Shown here piece after piece: positions 1-8,653 of a stretch of DNA of 49,244 nucleotides (within the stretch, counting starts at the first letter, position 1; every line of letters begins with the position of its first letter). Source of the stretch: Gemmatimonas sp. (GTDB lineage Bacteria > Gemmatimonadota > Gemmatimonadetes > Gemmatimonadales > Gemmatimonadaceae); contig JANYJW010000066.1 of NCBI GenBank assembly GCA_025361705.1, positions 1 to 49,244 of the forward strand, read 5' to 3'. Position numbers and translations under genes: made by a program. The notes under the pieces were generated by a model, which saw nothing but the letters and a program-made list of their open reading frames with translations, did no database searches and was not told the origin of the DNA.

Positions 1-1844
1 CCCACCACCGGCAGCTTGAGCGACGTCTTTGCCAGGTCCACCGTGAGCTGCGTGCCCGCCTTGGGCCAGAGCGTGAAGTCGCGGTCGCTGCTCATGATCA
101 TCAGCGCGAGCTGCTTGCCGGGTGCAATCATCCGGTCGCCGGGCTGCAGGTCGAAGGTGAGGTCGTAGAACTTGCCCGGCTCGAGCGGCTCGCCGGCCAG
201 TGTGCTGTTGTAGTTGCCGCCATGCTTGAGCGATTTGTAGTTCTGCGGGTCGGCCCAGCCGCGCGTGAGCACACCCACGGCGCCATTGCTGCCGATCACG
301 GTGCTGTCATATGGCAGCGTCACCAACCACACACTGAGGTTCGCGGCCGGCGTGCTCGACGCCAGCCGGATGGTCACCTGCGGCGTGCCGCTGTAGTGCA
401 GCGTGTCGGTGAGCACCGGTGTGGCGTAGAGCAGGCGGTGCGATGACGCGCCGGCCGACGCGAGCGAGGCGCCGCTGTACGCGACGTCGTCGGTGAGCGT
501 TTCGCGACGCGCGCTGCGCACCTGCTTGGTCGACAGCGCGCCCACGGCATCGCCGCCGCCCACGGGAAACAGCGCAACCTCGCTCGCCGCGGGATTGGGA
601 TAGTCGGCATACGGTGTCGGCGCGGCCCCACGCGGCTGTCCCTCGCGCACCACCATCAACCGCGGATCCTTTTCCACGCCGTTGTCGACGCCGTACAGGT
701 AGTGCGAGAACCACTTGTTGCGCATCTCGAGCGGCGGCGGTCCGCCGTGTCCGCCCTGATGCAGGTAGAGCTGCGCGGGCGTCCCCTGCTTCCTGAGCGC
801 CTCATAGATGCGAATGCTGTGCTCGGGAACGACGTTCCAGTCGTTCTCGCCGTGCGCGAGCAGCGTGGCGGCCTTCACGCCCTTGATCCTGGTGAGCAGA
901 TCCCGGCGCGCCCAGAAATCATTGTAGTCGCCATGCGTACGATCACGACCGGCCACGTACTCTCCGTCGCGAATGCGCCTGTTGCACACATCGTGCAACT
1001 CGGGGGCGCCGCTGAAAATGAAATCGTAGAGGAAGTCGATGTCTTCGCCCAGCCATCCGCCGGGGTGTCGCACCAGTCCGTTGCTGCGGTAGTAGTGGTA
1101 GTAGCTGGTGTTGGGGGCGATGGGGATTATTGCCTCGAGTCCCTCGACGCCGGTCGTTGCTGCAGCAAGCGGAATGGTGCCGTTGTAGCTGGTGCCGGTC
1201 ATGCCGACCTTGCCGGTGCTCCACGTGGCACGCACTTCGTCGGTGCCGGTGCTGGTGGCGTAGCCCTTGGCGCGTCCGTTCAGCCAGTCGATGACGGCCT
1301 TGGGTGCGTACTGTTCGGGCAGGTCGCCCACGGTGGGGCAACCGGTGCTGAGCCCGGTGCCCGGCGCTTCGCTGTGTACCACGGCAAATCCGCGCGGCAC
1401 CCACGTGGTCACTTCGCTGGTCGAGATGACGGGGCGAGTGGGCTTGAACGGCGGCGCGGGCTGCGACGTGCGCGGCGGCGGTGTGGCGCCCACGTCCTGC
1501 TGCACATTCCATAGGTATTTACGGTCGCCCGACGTGCCGGCAAAGTAGGGCGAGCTCTCGTAGACGACGGCGACCTTGAGCCCCTCGGTGTCGGTCTGCC
1601 GAGGGCGCGTGACGTCGACGTGCATCCGGTCGGGCTTGCCGTCGCCGTCGCTGTCGAACGACGTCTCGACCCACAGTTCCTGGCGGATCCACGCCGAAGG
1701 ATCCTGGAATGCGGGGACCACCTGTGCCTGACCGTTGATGAAGACGGGCGTCGTCCTCGACGGGGCGGCGGTGGTTGCGCCCTGCTGGGCGTGCGCCGCG
1801 GTGACGGCACACAGGGCGATGGCGATCAGTTGCCGGCGGGACAT
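1..1844 (-). CDS. Secreted X-Pro dipeptidyl-peptidase (S15/CocE family), C-terminus cut by window edge
   Basis: Reads from an ATG at 1844 down to the window edge without a stop, so at least 614 residues are present and the C-terminus is missing. It begins with a signal peptide (MSRRQLIAIALCAVTAAHAQ). The peptidase S15 alpha/beta-hydrolase core carries GTSYNG with the nucleophile Ser219, GENDWNV with Asp335 and QGGHGG with His366, which together look like a complete catalytic triad. The beta-rich C-terminal domain typical of X-Pro dipeptidyl-peptidase/CocE enzymes follows (about residue 400 onward). Family role: release of Xaa-Pro dipeptides, or hydrolysis of bulky esters in the cocaine-esterase branch; the substrate cannot be told from sequence. 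Predicted to act in the periplasm or outside the cell. It is divergent from the gene at 1928, with 83 nt between the two starts. Confidence 0.9.
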   Translation of the reverse strand, partial: MSRRQLIAIALCAVTAAHAQQGATTAAPSRTTPVFINGQAQVVPAFQDPSAWIRQELWVETSFDSDGDGKPDRMHVDVTRPRQTDTEGLKVAVVYESSPYFAGTSGDRKYLWNVQQDVGATPPPRTSQPAPPFKPTRPVISTSEVTTWVPRGFAVVHSEAPGTGLSTGCPTVGDLPEQYAPKAVIDWLNGRAKGYATSTGTDEVRATWSTGKVGMTGTSYNGTIPLAAATTGVEGLEAIIPIAPNTSYYHYYRSNGLVRHPGGWLGEDIDFLYDFIFSGAPELHDVCNRRIRDGEYVAGRDRTHGDYNDFWARRDLLTRIKGVKAATLLAHGENDWNVVPEHSIRIYEALRKQGTPAQLYLHQGGHGGPPPLEMRNKWFSHYLYGVDNGVEKDPRLMVVREGQPRGAAPTPYADYPNPAASEVALFPVGGGDAVGALSTKQVRSARRETLTDDVAYSGASLASAGASSHRLLYATPVLTDTLHYSGTPQVTIRLASSTPAANLSVWLVTLPYDSTVIGSNGAVGVLTRGWADPQNYKSLKHGGNYNSTLAGEPLEPGKFYDLTFDLQPGDRMIAPGKQLALMIMSSDRDFTLWPKAGTQLTVDLAKTSLKLPVV

Positions 1845-1927
1845 GCGCAGGATGCTCCGGGTGCAGGGACGCCGAGGAAGATACGGAAATATTTGTGGCG
1901 CACGCCATTCTGGTGCAGCTTTGCCCT

Positions 1928-3139
1928 ATGCGTTCACTCCTGATCTTCTTCGTCGCGGCCCCGCTCATTGCGCAGCAACCGCCGCGTCAGACCGATGCCG
2001 ACGCGTACACGCGCTACGAACTGCTCGCGCCGGGGTCGGCGAAGTTCCGCATCATCTACGAGATCACCGCCACCACGCCGGGCGCCACGGCGTACTACAA
2101 TCCCATCCGCATGGGGAGCATCGCAAGCGACGAGAGCGTGCTCGACCGCGCCACGGGATTGCCGCTGGCATTCGCGGACGTGGGGGCCGCCGAGGCGCGC
2201 GCGGGCGGGGTGCGCGTGGCGAGCGACGCCCAACGCTACATCAGGGTGACGCTCTCGCGCCCCGTGGCACCCAACGGCGGCGAGCAGCGCGTGCTGATCC
2301 TCAAGACGTACGAGGACACCGCGTCGTACAAGGTGCGCGGCGACACGCTCGTCTTCACTCGGCCGCTCGGCATCAAGCGCAACGCCGTCGTGCTGCCCGC
2401 GGGCTACGAACTGGTGCAGTCGTCGTTCCCTGCGCAGGTGCTGCAGGAGCCGGACGGGCGCGTGGGGGTCTCGTTCTGGAACAACACGCCGAGCGATGCC
2501 GCGGTGACGCTGAGAGCGGTGCGGTTGCCGGCGGCGCTCTCGGCCTCGGCGAAGCGTTCCTCCGACCTGGCCACCCGGCTGGATGAGCGCGCGCACCAGA
2601 ATCGTGAGATCGTGTACTTCCTGCAGCAGCCCGAGACGCATGCGTTCGACCTCTACCACGACTACACCGAGTCGCGCCCGGGCATTGCGACCTATGTCAA
2701 CGTGGTGCGCACGGGCAGCACGGTGAGCGCGCCGACTGCGATGAATCTCGACACCGGCGAGCCCGTGCCGTTCGAGGTACTCAAGGGCGACGCGATCGGG
2801 CGAGCCAGCCCCGATGTGCCAAACGTGACGCCGACCACCGAGGCCGTGGTCTTTCGTTTTGCGCCCGTGAAGCCGGGCACGTCGATTCGCCTGCGCATGT
2901 CGGAGACGTACACCGATGCGGCGCGCTATCGGCTCGACGGCGATGAGCTCGTCTGGGACCGGTCGTTCGGTCGTCCAGCGAACACCGTGGTGCTGCCCGC
3001 GGGCTGGGTGCTGACCAACTCGTCGATTCCGGCGACGGTGTCCACCCGACCCGACGGGCGTGTGCAGCTCGACTTCATCAATGGGCGGCCGGACGAGGTC
3101 GCGGTGCTGATCACGGCGCGGCGGCGGCGCGGGCGATAG
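1928..3139 (+). CDS. Secreted protein with two copies of one beta-rich domain, function unknown
   Basis: 403 residues from ATG 1928, chosen because a clean signal peptide (MRSLLIFFVAAPLIAQQ) starts there; an upstream in-frame ATG at 1895 would put 11 unlikely residues in front of it. The mature protein is an internal duplication. Each half (about residues 25-205 and 230-400) starts with a Tyr-rich strand and ends with the motif NxVVLPAGYxLxxSSxPAxV, followed by PDGRV and a short Phe-Asn-x-x-Pro segment (first copy near 2383-2500, second near 2980-3085). I do not recognise a named family. The lack of Cys and of obvious catalytic motifs suggests a structural or binding role in the envelope. No strong Shine-Dalgarno is visible. 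Confidence 0.8.
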   Translation: MRSLLIFFVAAPLIAQQPPRQTDADAYTRYELLAPGSAKFRIIYEITATTPGATAYYNPIRMGSIASDESVLDRATGLPLAFADVGAAEARAGGVRVASDAQRYIRVTLSRPVAPNGGEQRVLILKTYEDTASYKVRGDTLVFTRPLGIKRNAVVLPAGYELVQSSFPAQVLQEPDGRVGVSFWNNTPSDAAVTLRAVRLPAALSASAKRSSDLATRLDERAHQNREIVYFLQQPETHAFDLYHDYTESRPGIATYVNVVRTGSTVSAPTAMNLDTGEPVPFEVLKGDAIGRASPDVPNVTPTTEAVVFRFAPVKPGTSIRLRMSETYTDAARYRLDGDELVWDRSFGRPANTVVLPAGWVLTNSSIPATVSTRPDGRVQLDFINGRPDEVAVLITARRRRGR

Positions 3140-3231
3140 GCCAAAAGTCCGTGGGTCGCAGGGAGTCCAAAGAGGGCCTCGACAGGTTAGATTACGGATT
3201 GCGGTCACCCACACGACACGAGAGACACTAC

Positions 3232-3531
3232 ATGCTCAAGGACTTCGAGTTCGCTGCCGACGGACGCACATACAGCTGCTCCGTGGAGGAACGCCGCGGC
3301 ACGAAGGGGGAGTATTGGTGGTGGTTTTCGGTCTCGGGCGATCCGCAGAGCTATGCGCCCTTTGCCACGGCGTCGAGCGACACGCGGGCAACGGTGCAGG
3401 AGCGGGTGCTGCAGTTCTACATGAACCGCCTGTTCCACCTGGCACAGCCCACGCAGCGCGGCGGGCACTGGGGCAAGCGCAATGTGGCGGCGGGGCCGAT
3501 GCCGCTGCCGGCACCCAAAGAACCGTCCTGA
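3232..3531 (+). CDS. Small hypothetical protein, 99 aa
   Basis: The open frame extends upstream to 3151, but ATG 3232 (MLKDFEFAADGRTYSC) is the natural start, because the upstream part reads through likely promoter sequence. The protein is soluble and Trp/Tyr-rich in the middle (GEYWWWFSVSGD), with a basic, Pro-rich tail; no signal peptide or membrane segment. I do not recognise the family. A TAGATT hexamer at 3188-3193 could be its -10 element. It is followed after 21 nt by a strong intrinsic terminator, so it looks like a single-gene transcription unit. Confidence 0.7.
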   Translation: MLKDFEFAADGRTYSCSVEERRGTKGEYWWWFSVSGDPQSYAPFATASSDTRATVQERVLQFYMNRLFHLAQPTQRGGHWGKRNVAAGPMPLPAPKEPS

Positions 3532-3552
3532 GCTGAGGCCGGATTTGCAGAG

Positions 3553-3577
3553 GGGCGCCGCGATGCGGCGCCCTTTT
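3553..3577 (+). terminator. Rho-independent terminator after the 99-aa gene
   Basis: Perfect 9-bp stem (GGGCGCCGC pairing with GCGGCGCCC), 3-nt loop GAT, followed by TTTT at 3574-3577. It ends the transcript of the gene at 3232 and insulates the Lrp-type regulator downstream. Confidence 0.9.
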
Positions 3578-3654
3578 CGCGTATGGGGCGACGGTGACTT
3601 GCTCTTGTCATTGGTGCAGTTCGCCTGATCTTGGAAGTTCGTGAATCCAATCAA

Positions 3655-3716
3655 GCCGAATATTTCGTTTCGTTGCTATTCTGGTATTCTTTCAGTTGTT
3701 TCATTAGTATTTGTGA
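3655..3716 (+). promoter_or_regulatory. AT-rich leader upstream of the Lrp/AsnC gene
   Basis: About 60 bp of conspicuously AT-rich DNA inside a GC-rich region, ending directly at the start codon 3717. It holds two direct copies of TATTCT (3677-3682 and 3685-3690) and no Shine-Dalgarno next to the ATG. A promoter and autoregulatory site is inferred: Lrp/AsnC proteins commonly bind AT-rich DNA at their own promoters. I could not fix -35/-10 boxes with good spacing. Confidence 0.4.
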
Positions 3717-4175
3717 ATGGATTCCATCGATCGCCGCCTTATCATTCGCCTGCAGTATGCCGGGCGTGAGACGTGGGCCAAGTTGGGTGATGCTACCGGT
3801 CTGACAGGGCCAGCCGTCGCAGAACGCGTACGAAAGCTGCAGCAAGTCGGTGTCATCAAAGGGTTTACTGCTACCGTAAGCCCCGACGCCGTCGGGATGA
3901 TGGTCACGGCATTCGTTGGGGTGTCGCTTGAACGGCCGGCGCTGCGCGACGCCTTCCTCAAGCGGATGGGAGCGATCCCGGAAGTGCAGGAATGCCACCA
4001 CGTGACTGGCGACGACGACTTCCTGCTCAAGCTCCGCTGCCGCAATCCGCTCGACCTGGACCGCGTGGTGAGCGAGGAACTCAAGGGGACGCCCGGGGTG
4101 GTGCGGGCGCGAACCACCGTGGTGCTGCGGACGACCAAGGAAACGACGGTCGTTCCTCTGCCCGACCTCAGCTAG
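3717..4175 (+). CDS. Lrp/AsnC family transcriptional regulator
   Basis: 152 residues, the usual length for the family. Residues 1-60 form the winged helix-turn-helix (MDSIDRRLIIRLQYAGRETW, then GLTGPAVAERVRKLQQVGVI). Residues about 65-145 form the RAM/AsnC ligand-binding domain, with the typical HHVTGDDDFLLKL strand and a GTPGVVRARTTVVL segment. Family role: octameric feast/famine regulators responding to amino acids or related small molecules. The DUF1343 gene begins 8 nt after the stop, so the two are probably co-transcribed and that gene may be a target. The ligand is unknown. Confidence 0.92.
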   Translation: MDSIDRRLIIRLQYAGRETWAKLGDATGLTGPAVAERVRKLQQVGVIKGFTATVSPDAVGMMVTAFVGVSLERPALRDAFLKRMGAIPEVQECHHVTGDDDFLLKLRCRNPLDLDRVVSEELKGTPGVVRARTTVVLRTTKETTVVPLPDLS

Positions 4176-4183
4176 GCGCGCGG

Positions 4184-5365
4184 ATGATCCGTTTCGGCGC
4201 CGACCGGCTGGTGGCTGACCCCTCGCTCCTCGGCGGCGCGGCGCGCGTGGGGCTGGTGACCAACGACGCCGCGCGGCTGGCCGGGGACGCCATGCAACAT
4301 TCGCGCGCGGCGCTCATTGCCGCGGGCGTGCCTGTTGTGCGGCTCTTCGGCCCGGAGCACGGCCTTTCAGCCACAGCGGCCGACGGCACGGCTGTCGCTG
4401 ATGGCACGGACCCCCTCACCGGATTGCCGGTGGTGTCGCTGTATGGCGAGACGATGCGCGCCTCGGCGGAATCGCTGCGCGACCTCGACGCGGTGCTGTT
4501 CGACATTCCCGACGTGGGCGCGCGTTTCTACACCTACACGTGGACGCTCTTTCACATGATGGCGGCGTGCGCCGAGGTTGGTGTGCCGCTGGTGGTGCTC
4601 GATCGCCCAAACCCGCTGGGCGGCACGTTGTCGCGCGCCGAGGGGCCCGTGCTCGATGTGGCGACGTGCCGGTCGTTTGTGGGCGAAGACTCCATGCCGC
4701 TGCGCCATCAGCTCACGCTGGGCGAGCTTGCGCGGCTCTGGCGCCGCGAACGGTTTGCGGACTCGACATTGCGGGTGATCACGTGCGACGGCTGGACACG
4801 CGACACACGCTGGCCGGCCACGGGACTGCCGTGGGTGCCGACATCGCCCGCGATGCCGTCATTTGAGAGCGCACAACTGTACCCGGGCCTCTGCCTGTTT
4901 GAGGCGACCAACCTGAGCGTGGCGCGCGGCACCGACGCGCCATTCCAGCAGGTGGGCGCACCGTGGCTCGACGTGGGTGCAGTGCTGAGTGATCTGTCGC
5001 GACGGGTTCCCAAGGGTGCCGAGTACGGGGAAGTTGTCTTTGTGCCGATTGGTGGGCCGTATGCCGGCGAAGCGTGCCGCGGCGTGCGGGTGACGGTGAC
5101 CTCACCCGACGCACTGCGTCCGGTGGCGCTGGGCGTGCTGCTGATGGCGGCCATTGCGACTACGCATCGGCTGCGCTTTCAGTGGGCGCGCTACCCCACG
5201 GCCGCCAACCCGGGTGGCGAGGGGCACTTTGAGCGGCTTTTCGGCTCGCGGGACGTGCGTCGAGTGTTCGACCGGGCGCCGCAGAGCATTGACGCCGAGA
5301 TGGTGCGGGCGTGGACGGCCGTTGGCGATTGGGCGGAGCGAGTGACGCCAGTGCTGCTCTACTGA
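4184..5365 (+). CDS. DUF1343 protein, NamZ-like exo-beta-N-acetylmuramidase
   Basis: 393 residues from ATG 4184, with hallmark DUF1343 motifs: LFGPEHGL near residue 55, DIPDVGARFYTYTWT near 105-120 and VLDRPNPLGG near 140. Characterised members (NamZ/YbbC, glycoside hydrolase family 171) cleave terminal N-acetylmuramic acid from peptidoglycan fragments. The N-terminus (MIRFGADRLVADPSLL) shows no signal peptide, whereas studied members are exported, so a cytoplasmic role in muropeptide recycling is possible. The open frame extends far upstream only because it overlaps the Lrp gene out of frame. It is likely co-transcribed with the regulator 8 nt upstream. Confidence 0.88.
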   Translation: MIRFGADRLVADPSLLGGAARVGLVTNDAARLAGDAMQHSRAALIAAGVPVVRLFGPEHGLSATAADGTAVADGTDPLTGLPVVSLYGETMRASAESLRDLDAVLFDIPDVGARFYTYTWTLFHMMAACAEVGVPLVVLDRPNPLGGTLSRAEGPVLDVATCRSFVGEDSMPLRHQLTLGELARLWRRERFADSTLRVITCDGWTRDTRWPATGLPWVPTSPAMPSFESAQLYPGLCLFEATNLSVARGTDAPFQQVGAPWLDVGAVLSDLSRRVPKGAEYGEVVFVPIGGPYAGEACRGVRVTVTSPDALRPVALGVLLMAAIATTHRLRFQWARYPTAANPGGEGHFERLFGSRDVRRVFDRAPQSIDAEMVRAWTAVGDWAERVTPVLLY

Positions 5366-5440
5366 CGCGGAGGTTGCGTGGCTCGCATCGGCGGCGGTGC
5401 GCGATGCGACGACACGGATGGGTTGCTAGTTTTTGTACCC

Positions 5441-8400
5441 ATGAACTTGCTGCAACTCACGCTGACGATCGCGTTCGTCCTCTCGGGGGCGGCGGGGCTC
5501 ATGTACGAGTCCATCTGGAGCCGCTACCTGGGCCTCTTCGTTGGCCACAGCGCGTACGCGCAGACCATCGTCCTCGTCATCTTTCTCGGCGGCATGTCGG
5601 CCGGCGCGGCGTGGGTGGCGCGACGATCGGCATCGCTCGCGTCGCCCTTGATGTGGTATGCGCGCGCCGAGGCCGCGTGCGGCATCATTGGGCTTGTCTT
5701 TCATGGCGTGTTCGGCGTGGTCACGGCGTTCTGCTACGACTCGCTCTTCCCCGCGTTGCCCGGCGGCACGGTGCTGGTGGTGGTGAAGTGGGCGATCGCG
5801 GCGCTGCTGATCCTGCCGCAGTCGGTGCTGCTGGGCACGACGTTTCCGCTGATGAGCGCGGGGTACCTGCGCGCGTCCTCACCCGACGGACACACCGGCA
5901 GCGGCAATGTGCTGGCCAGTTTGTACTTTGCCAACTCGCTGGGCGCGTCGGTGGGCGTGCTCGTGGCGGGCTTCGTGCTCATCACCGCGTTCGGCCTGCC
6001 GGGGACACTGCAGGCCGCCGCCATCGTGAACGTCCTCGTGGCCGCGATGGTGGTGGTGACGGTGCAGTTTGCGCGCGAGGCGGACGACACGCTGGCGGTG
6101 ACGCTCGCGCGGCCGCCGGTTGCGGCACCGACCCCTGCCGAGGCCATCGGTGCACGCGCCGCGCCGCACACGGACATCGCACCGGCAACCGAGGGGCCCG
6201 CGTGGCTGTGGCGCACGCTGCTGGCCGTGGCGGCGGGCACGGCCGTGTCGTCGTTCATTTACGAAATTGCGTGGGTGCGCATGCTCTCATTGGTGCTTGG
6301 GAGCGCGACACATTCGTTTGAGCTCATGCTGTCGGCGTTCATCCTGGGGCTTTCCATGGGTGCGCTCTGGGTGCGCACGCGCGCCGACGCATTCAAGGAT
6401 CCGGTGCGCGCCCTGGCCATCACGCAATGGGTGATGGGCGCGCTGGCCATCGCCACGCTGTCGGTGTACATGGCGAGCTTCGGGTGGATGGCGTCGTTGC
6501 TGCAGGCGCTGGCGAGGACGGACGAAGGGTACCGTGCCTTTTCCATCACCCGCTACGCCATGTGCCTGGCGGTGATGCTGCCGGCCACGTTCTGCGCCGG
6601 CATCACGCTGCCGCTCATCACGCGCATGCTGCTGGGCGCGGGGTTCGGCGAGCGCGCCATCGGCGCGGTGTACAGCATCAACACGCTGGGAAGCATCGTG
6701 GGCGCCGCGCTCGCGGCGCTGGTGCTGATGCCGCTCATTGGACTCAAGGCGCTGCTGGTGACCGGCGCGGTGATTGACATGGCACTGGGCGTGTGGCTGA
6801 TGTGGATGTCCCAGGCAACGTCACGCGCGTCGCGCAAGTACGCAGCGATTTTGATGGCCGCCTCGGTGCTGGTGGTGCTCGGCGCGACGCTCAATGCGCC
6901 CTTCACGCGCGAGGTGCTGACGAGCGGCGTGTATCGGTATGGCCGAGTGGATGCGAAGAGCCGTCACGTGGTCTTTTACACCGACGGCCGCACGGCCACG
7001 GTGAGCGTGCGCAAGTCGCCGGGCACAATGGAGTTTGCACTGTCGACCAACGGCAAGCCCGATGCGTCGCTGTCGAGCGTCTGGTTTGACACGGCGGCCA
7101 AGGGGCCGCAGGCGATGGGCGGCGACGAGAGCACGCAGATTCTGCTGCCGATGGTGGTGCTGGCGCACGCGCCGCGCGCACAGGAAGGCGCGGTGATTGG
7201 CCAGGGCTCGGGCATGTCATCGCACTTCCTGCTTGGCAGTCCGTACCTGCAGCGGCTCACCACCATCGACATCGAGCCGCAGATGGTGCAGGGCTCGCGG
7301 TTGTTCTATCCGGTGAACCGGCGCGTCTTTGACGATCCGCGCTCACACTTTGTGTACGATGACGCGCGGTCGGTGTTTGCGTCGGCGCGGCGCCAGTACG
7401 ACTTCATCCTGTCGGAGCCGTCGAACCCGTGGGTGAGTGGCGTGAGCGGGTTGTTCACCGACGAGTTCTACCGTCGCGCACGGCAGTACCTGGCGCCGCA
7501 CGGTGTCTTTGGGCAGTGGCTGCACCTGTACGAGATCAACGACGAGCTCGTGCTCACCGTCATCCGCGCGGTGCATCGCAATTTCCCGTCGTACCGCATC
7601 TACCTGACGATGGACGTCGACATTCTCATTCTCGCGTCCAACGATTCCACGCTCCCCAAGCCGGACTGGAACGTCTTCCAGTATCCGCTGATCGCCAAGG
7701 ACCTGCAGCGGTTTCGCCCCATCACGCCGGAGACGCTCGAGGGCATACTGCTGGCGACGCGCGGCGCACTGGCGCCGCTGGTGACGCGCGACGGCGCGGT
7801 GAACTCGGACTTCAACCCCGTGCTCGACCTCGGCGCTGAACGACTGCGCTACCGCAAGACGGCGGCGACGGGCTTTGTGGAGACCACGGGCGACCGCTTT
7901 GACGTGCTGGCGGCCGTCGAGGACCGGCGCATCGGATTTGGCACCGAGACGCGCGAGGCGCTGGGGCTCCCGCGCACCAAGATGCGCGCCATGAGCGCGC
8001 GGCTGCGCGCCAACGAGCCGCCTCCGGCGAACGACTCGCTGGACACCGACCGCGAGTACCGGAAGGCACTGACGAGCCGCGAGGCGATGCGCGACATGCT
8101 GACGGCCGCGCACCCACCCGTGGATTGGTATACGTGGTTCCGCAATGTGCTCGACGTGGAGCGCACGGTGCACGCGGGCGTGAGCGGCGTCATCGACTCG
8201 ACATTCTACGCCGACATCGACCGCTACCTGGTCCGCTGGCAGGCGCCGGAGGGCGCGCGCTCAGCATGGCGCTTCATGCGCACGGCGGGCACCTACGATT
8301 GGCCCAGCGTGGCCGCCGAGGTGATGCCGCAGTTGAAGGCGCGGGTGGCGGGGCACACGTGGATCCCGGCGGACATTCTGCTCGACGCCGGCGTGGTCGC

Positions 8401-8533
8401 ACTGGTGCGCACGGGCGATCGGCTGGAGGCGCAGAAGGTGTACGAGTCGCTGGAGACGTATTCCATGCGGGACAAGGACGACCTGCGCATGCAGGTGTTG
8501 CGGGCGATGATTGGGCGGAAGACGCTGAAGTAG
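5441..8533 (+). CDS. Membrane-fused spermidine-synthase-like protein, 1030 aa
   Basis: Start at ATG 5441 (MNLLQLTLTIAFVLSGAAGL); the ORF is open 63 nt further upstream. The N-terminal ~500 residues are multi-spanning membrane, with two related segments: GLMYESIWSRYLGLFVG near residue 20 and FIYEIAWVRMLSLVLGSATHSFE near 275. This suggests internal duplication, as in fused MFS/spermidine-synthase proteins. A Rossmann-type aminopropyltransferase-like domain follows (about 510-760): GQGSGMSSHFLLGS, an acidic TIDIEP strand, DDARSVF, and SEPSNPWVSGVSGLFTDEFY in place of the usual Asp-rich catalytic motif. About 250 C-terminal residues have no recognised domain. True polyamine synthesis is doubtful; members of this family are often uncharacterised. 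Confidence 0.85.
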   Translation: MNLLQLTLTIAFVLSGAAGLMYESIWSRYLGLFVGHSAYAQTIVLVIFLGGMSAGAAWVARRSASLASPLMWYARAEAACGIIGLVFHGVFGVVTAFCYDSLFPALPGGTVLVVVKWAIAALLILPQSVLLGTTFPLMSAGYLRASSPDGHTGSGNVLASLYFANSLGASVGVLVAGFVLITAFGLPGTLQAAAIVNVLVAAMVVVTVQFAREADDTLAVTLARPPVAAPTPAEAIGARAAPHTDIAPATEGPAWLWRTLLAVAAGTAVSSFIYEIAWVRMLSLVLGSATHSFELMLSAFILGLSMGALWVRTRADAFKDPVRALAITQWVMGALAIATLSVYMASFGWMASLLQALARTDEGYRAFSITRYAMCLAVMLPATFCAGITLPLITRMLLGAGFGERAIGAVYSINTLGSIVGAALAALVLMPLIGLKALLVTGAVIDMALGVWLMWMSQATSRASRKYAAILMAASVLVVLGATLNAPFTREVLTSGVYRYGRVDAKSRHVVFYTDGRTATVSVRKSPGTMEFALSTNGKPDASLSSVWFDTAAKGPQAMGGDESTQILLPMVVLAHAPRAQEGAVIGQGSGMSSHFLLGSPYLQRLTTIDIEPQMVQGSRLFYPVNRRVFDDPRSHFVYDDARSVFASARRQYDFILSEPSNPWVSGVSGLFTDEFYRRARQYLAPHGVFGQWLHLYEINDELVLTVIRAVHRNFPSYRIYLTMDVDILILASNDSTLPKPDWNVFQYPLIAKDLQRFRPITPETLEGILLATRGALAPLVTRDGAVNSDFNPVLDLGAERLRYRKTAATGFVETTGDRFDVLAAVEDRRIGFGTETREALGLPRTKMRAMSARLRANEPPPANDSLDTDREYRKALTSREAMRDMLTAAHPPVDWYTWFRNVLDVERTVHAGVSGVIDSTFYADIDRYLVRWQAPEGARSAWRFMRTAGTYDWPSVAAEVMPQLKARVAGHTWIPADILLDAGVVALVRTGDRLEAQKVYESLETYSMRDKDDLRMQVLRAMIGRKTLK

Positions 8534-8562
8534 ACGGGAGACGAGGGACGGGAGACTGAAGA

Positions 8563-8629
8563 CTGAAAACGGTACACGGTGAACTGACCAGCTGTTGTCA
8601 GTTCACCGTGTACCGTTACGCGTTTTCAG
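8563..8629. repeat. Long inverted repeat (20-bp perfect stem) between convergent genes
   Basis: Arms 8569-8588 and 8597-8616 are perfect 20-bp reverse complements (ACGGTACACGGTGAACTGAC and its partner) around the 8-nt loop CAGCTGTT. Outer arms CTGAAAAC (8563-8570) and GTTTTCAG (8622-8629) extend it past a small bulge. It lies between the stop of the spermidine-synthase-like gene and the stop of the S9 peptidase, so it may act as a bidirectional terminator. Its core resembles the element at 18833-18866. Confidence 0.9.
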
Positions 8630-8653
8630 AACGATGTTGCGCCCGGCAGGACC

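Noticed and set aside
8563..8629. CRISPR-like or attachment-site element
   Set aside because: A single palindrome without spacers, and no integrase, Cas gene or tRNA nearby; a terminator/REP-like hairpin explains it better.
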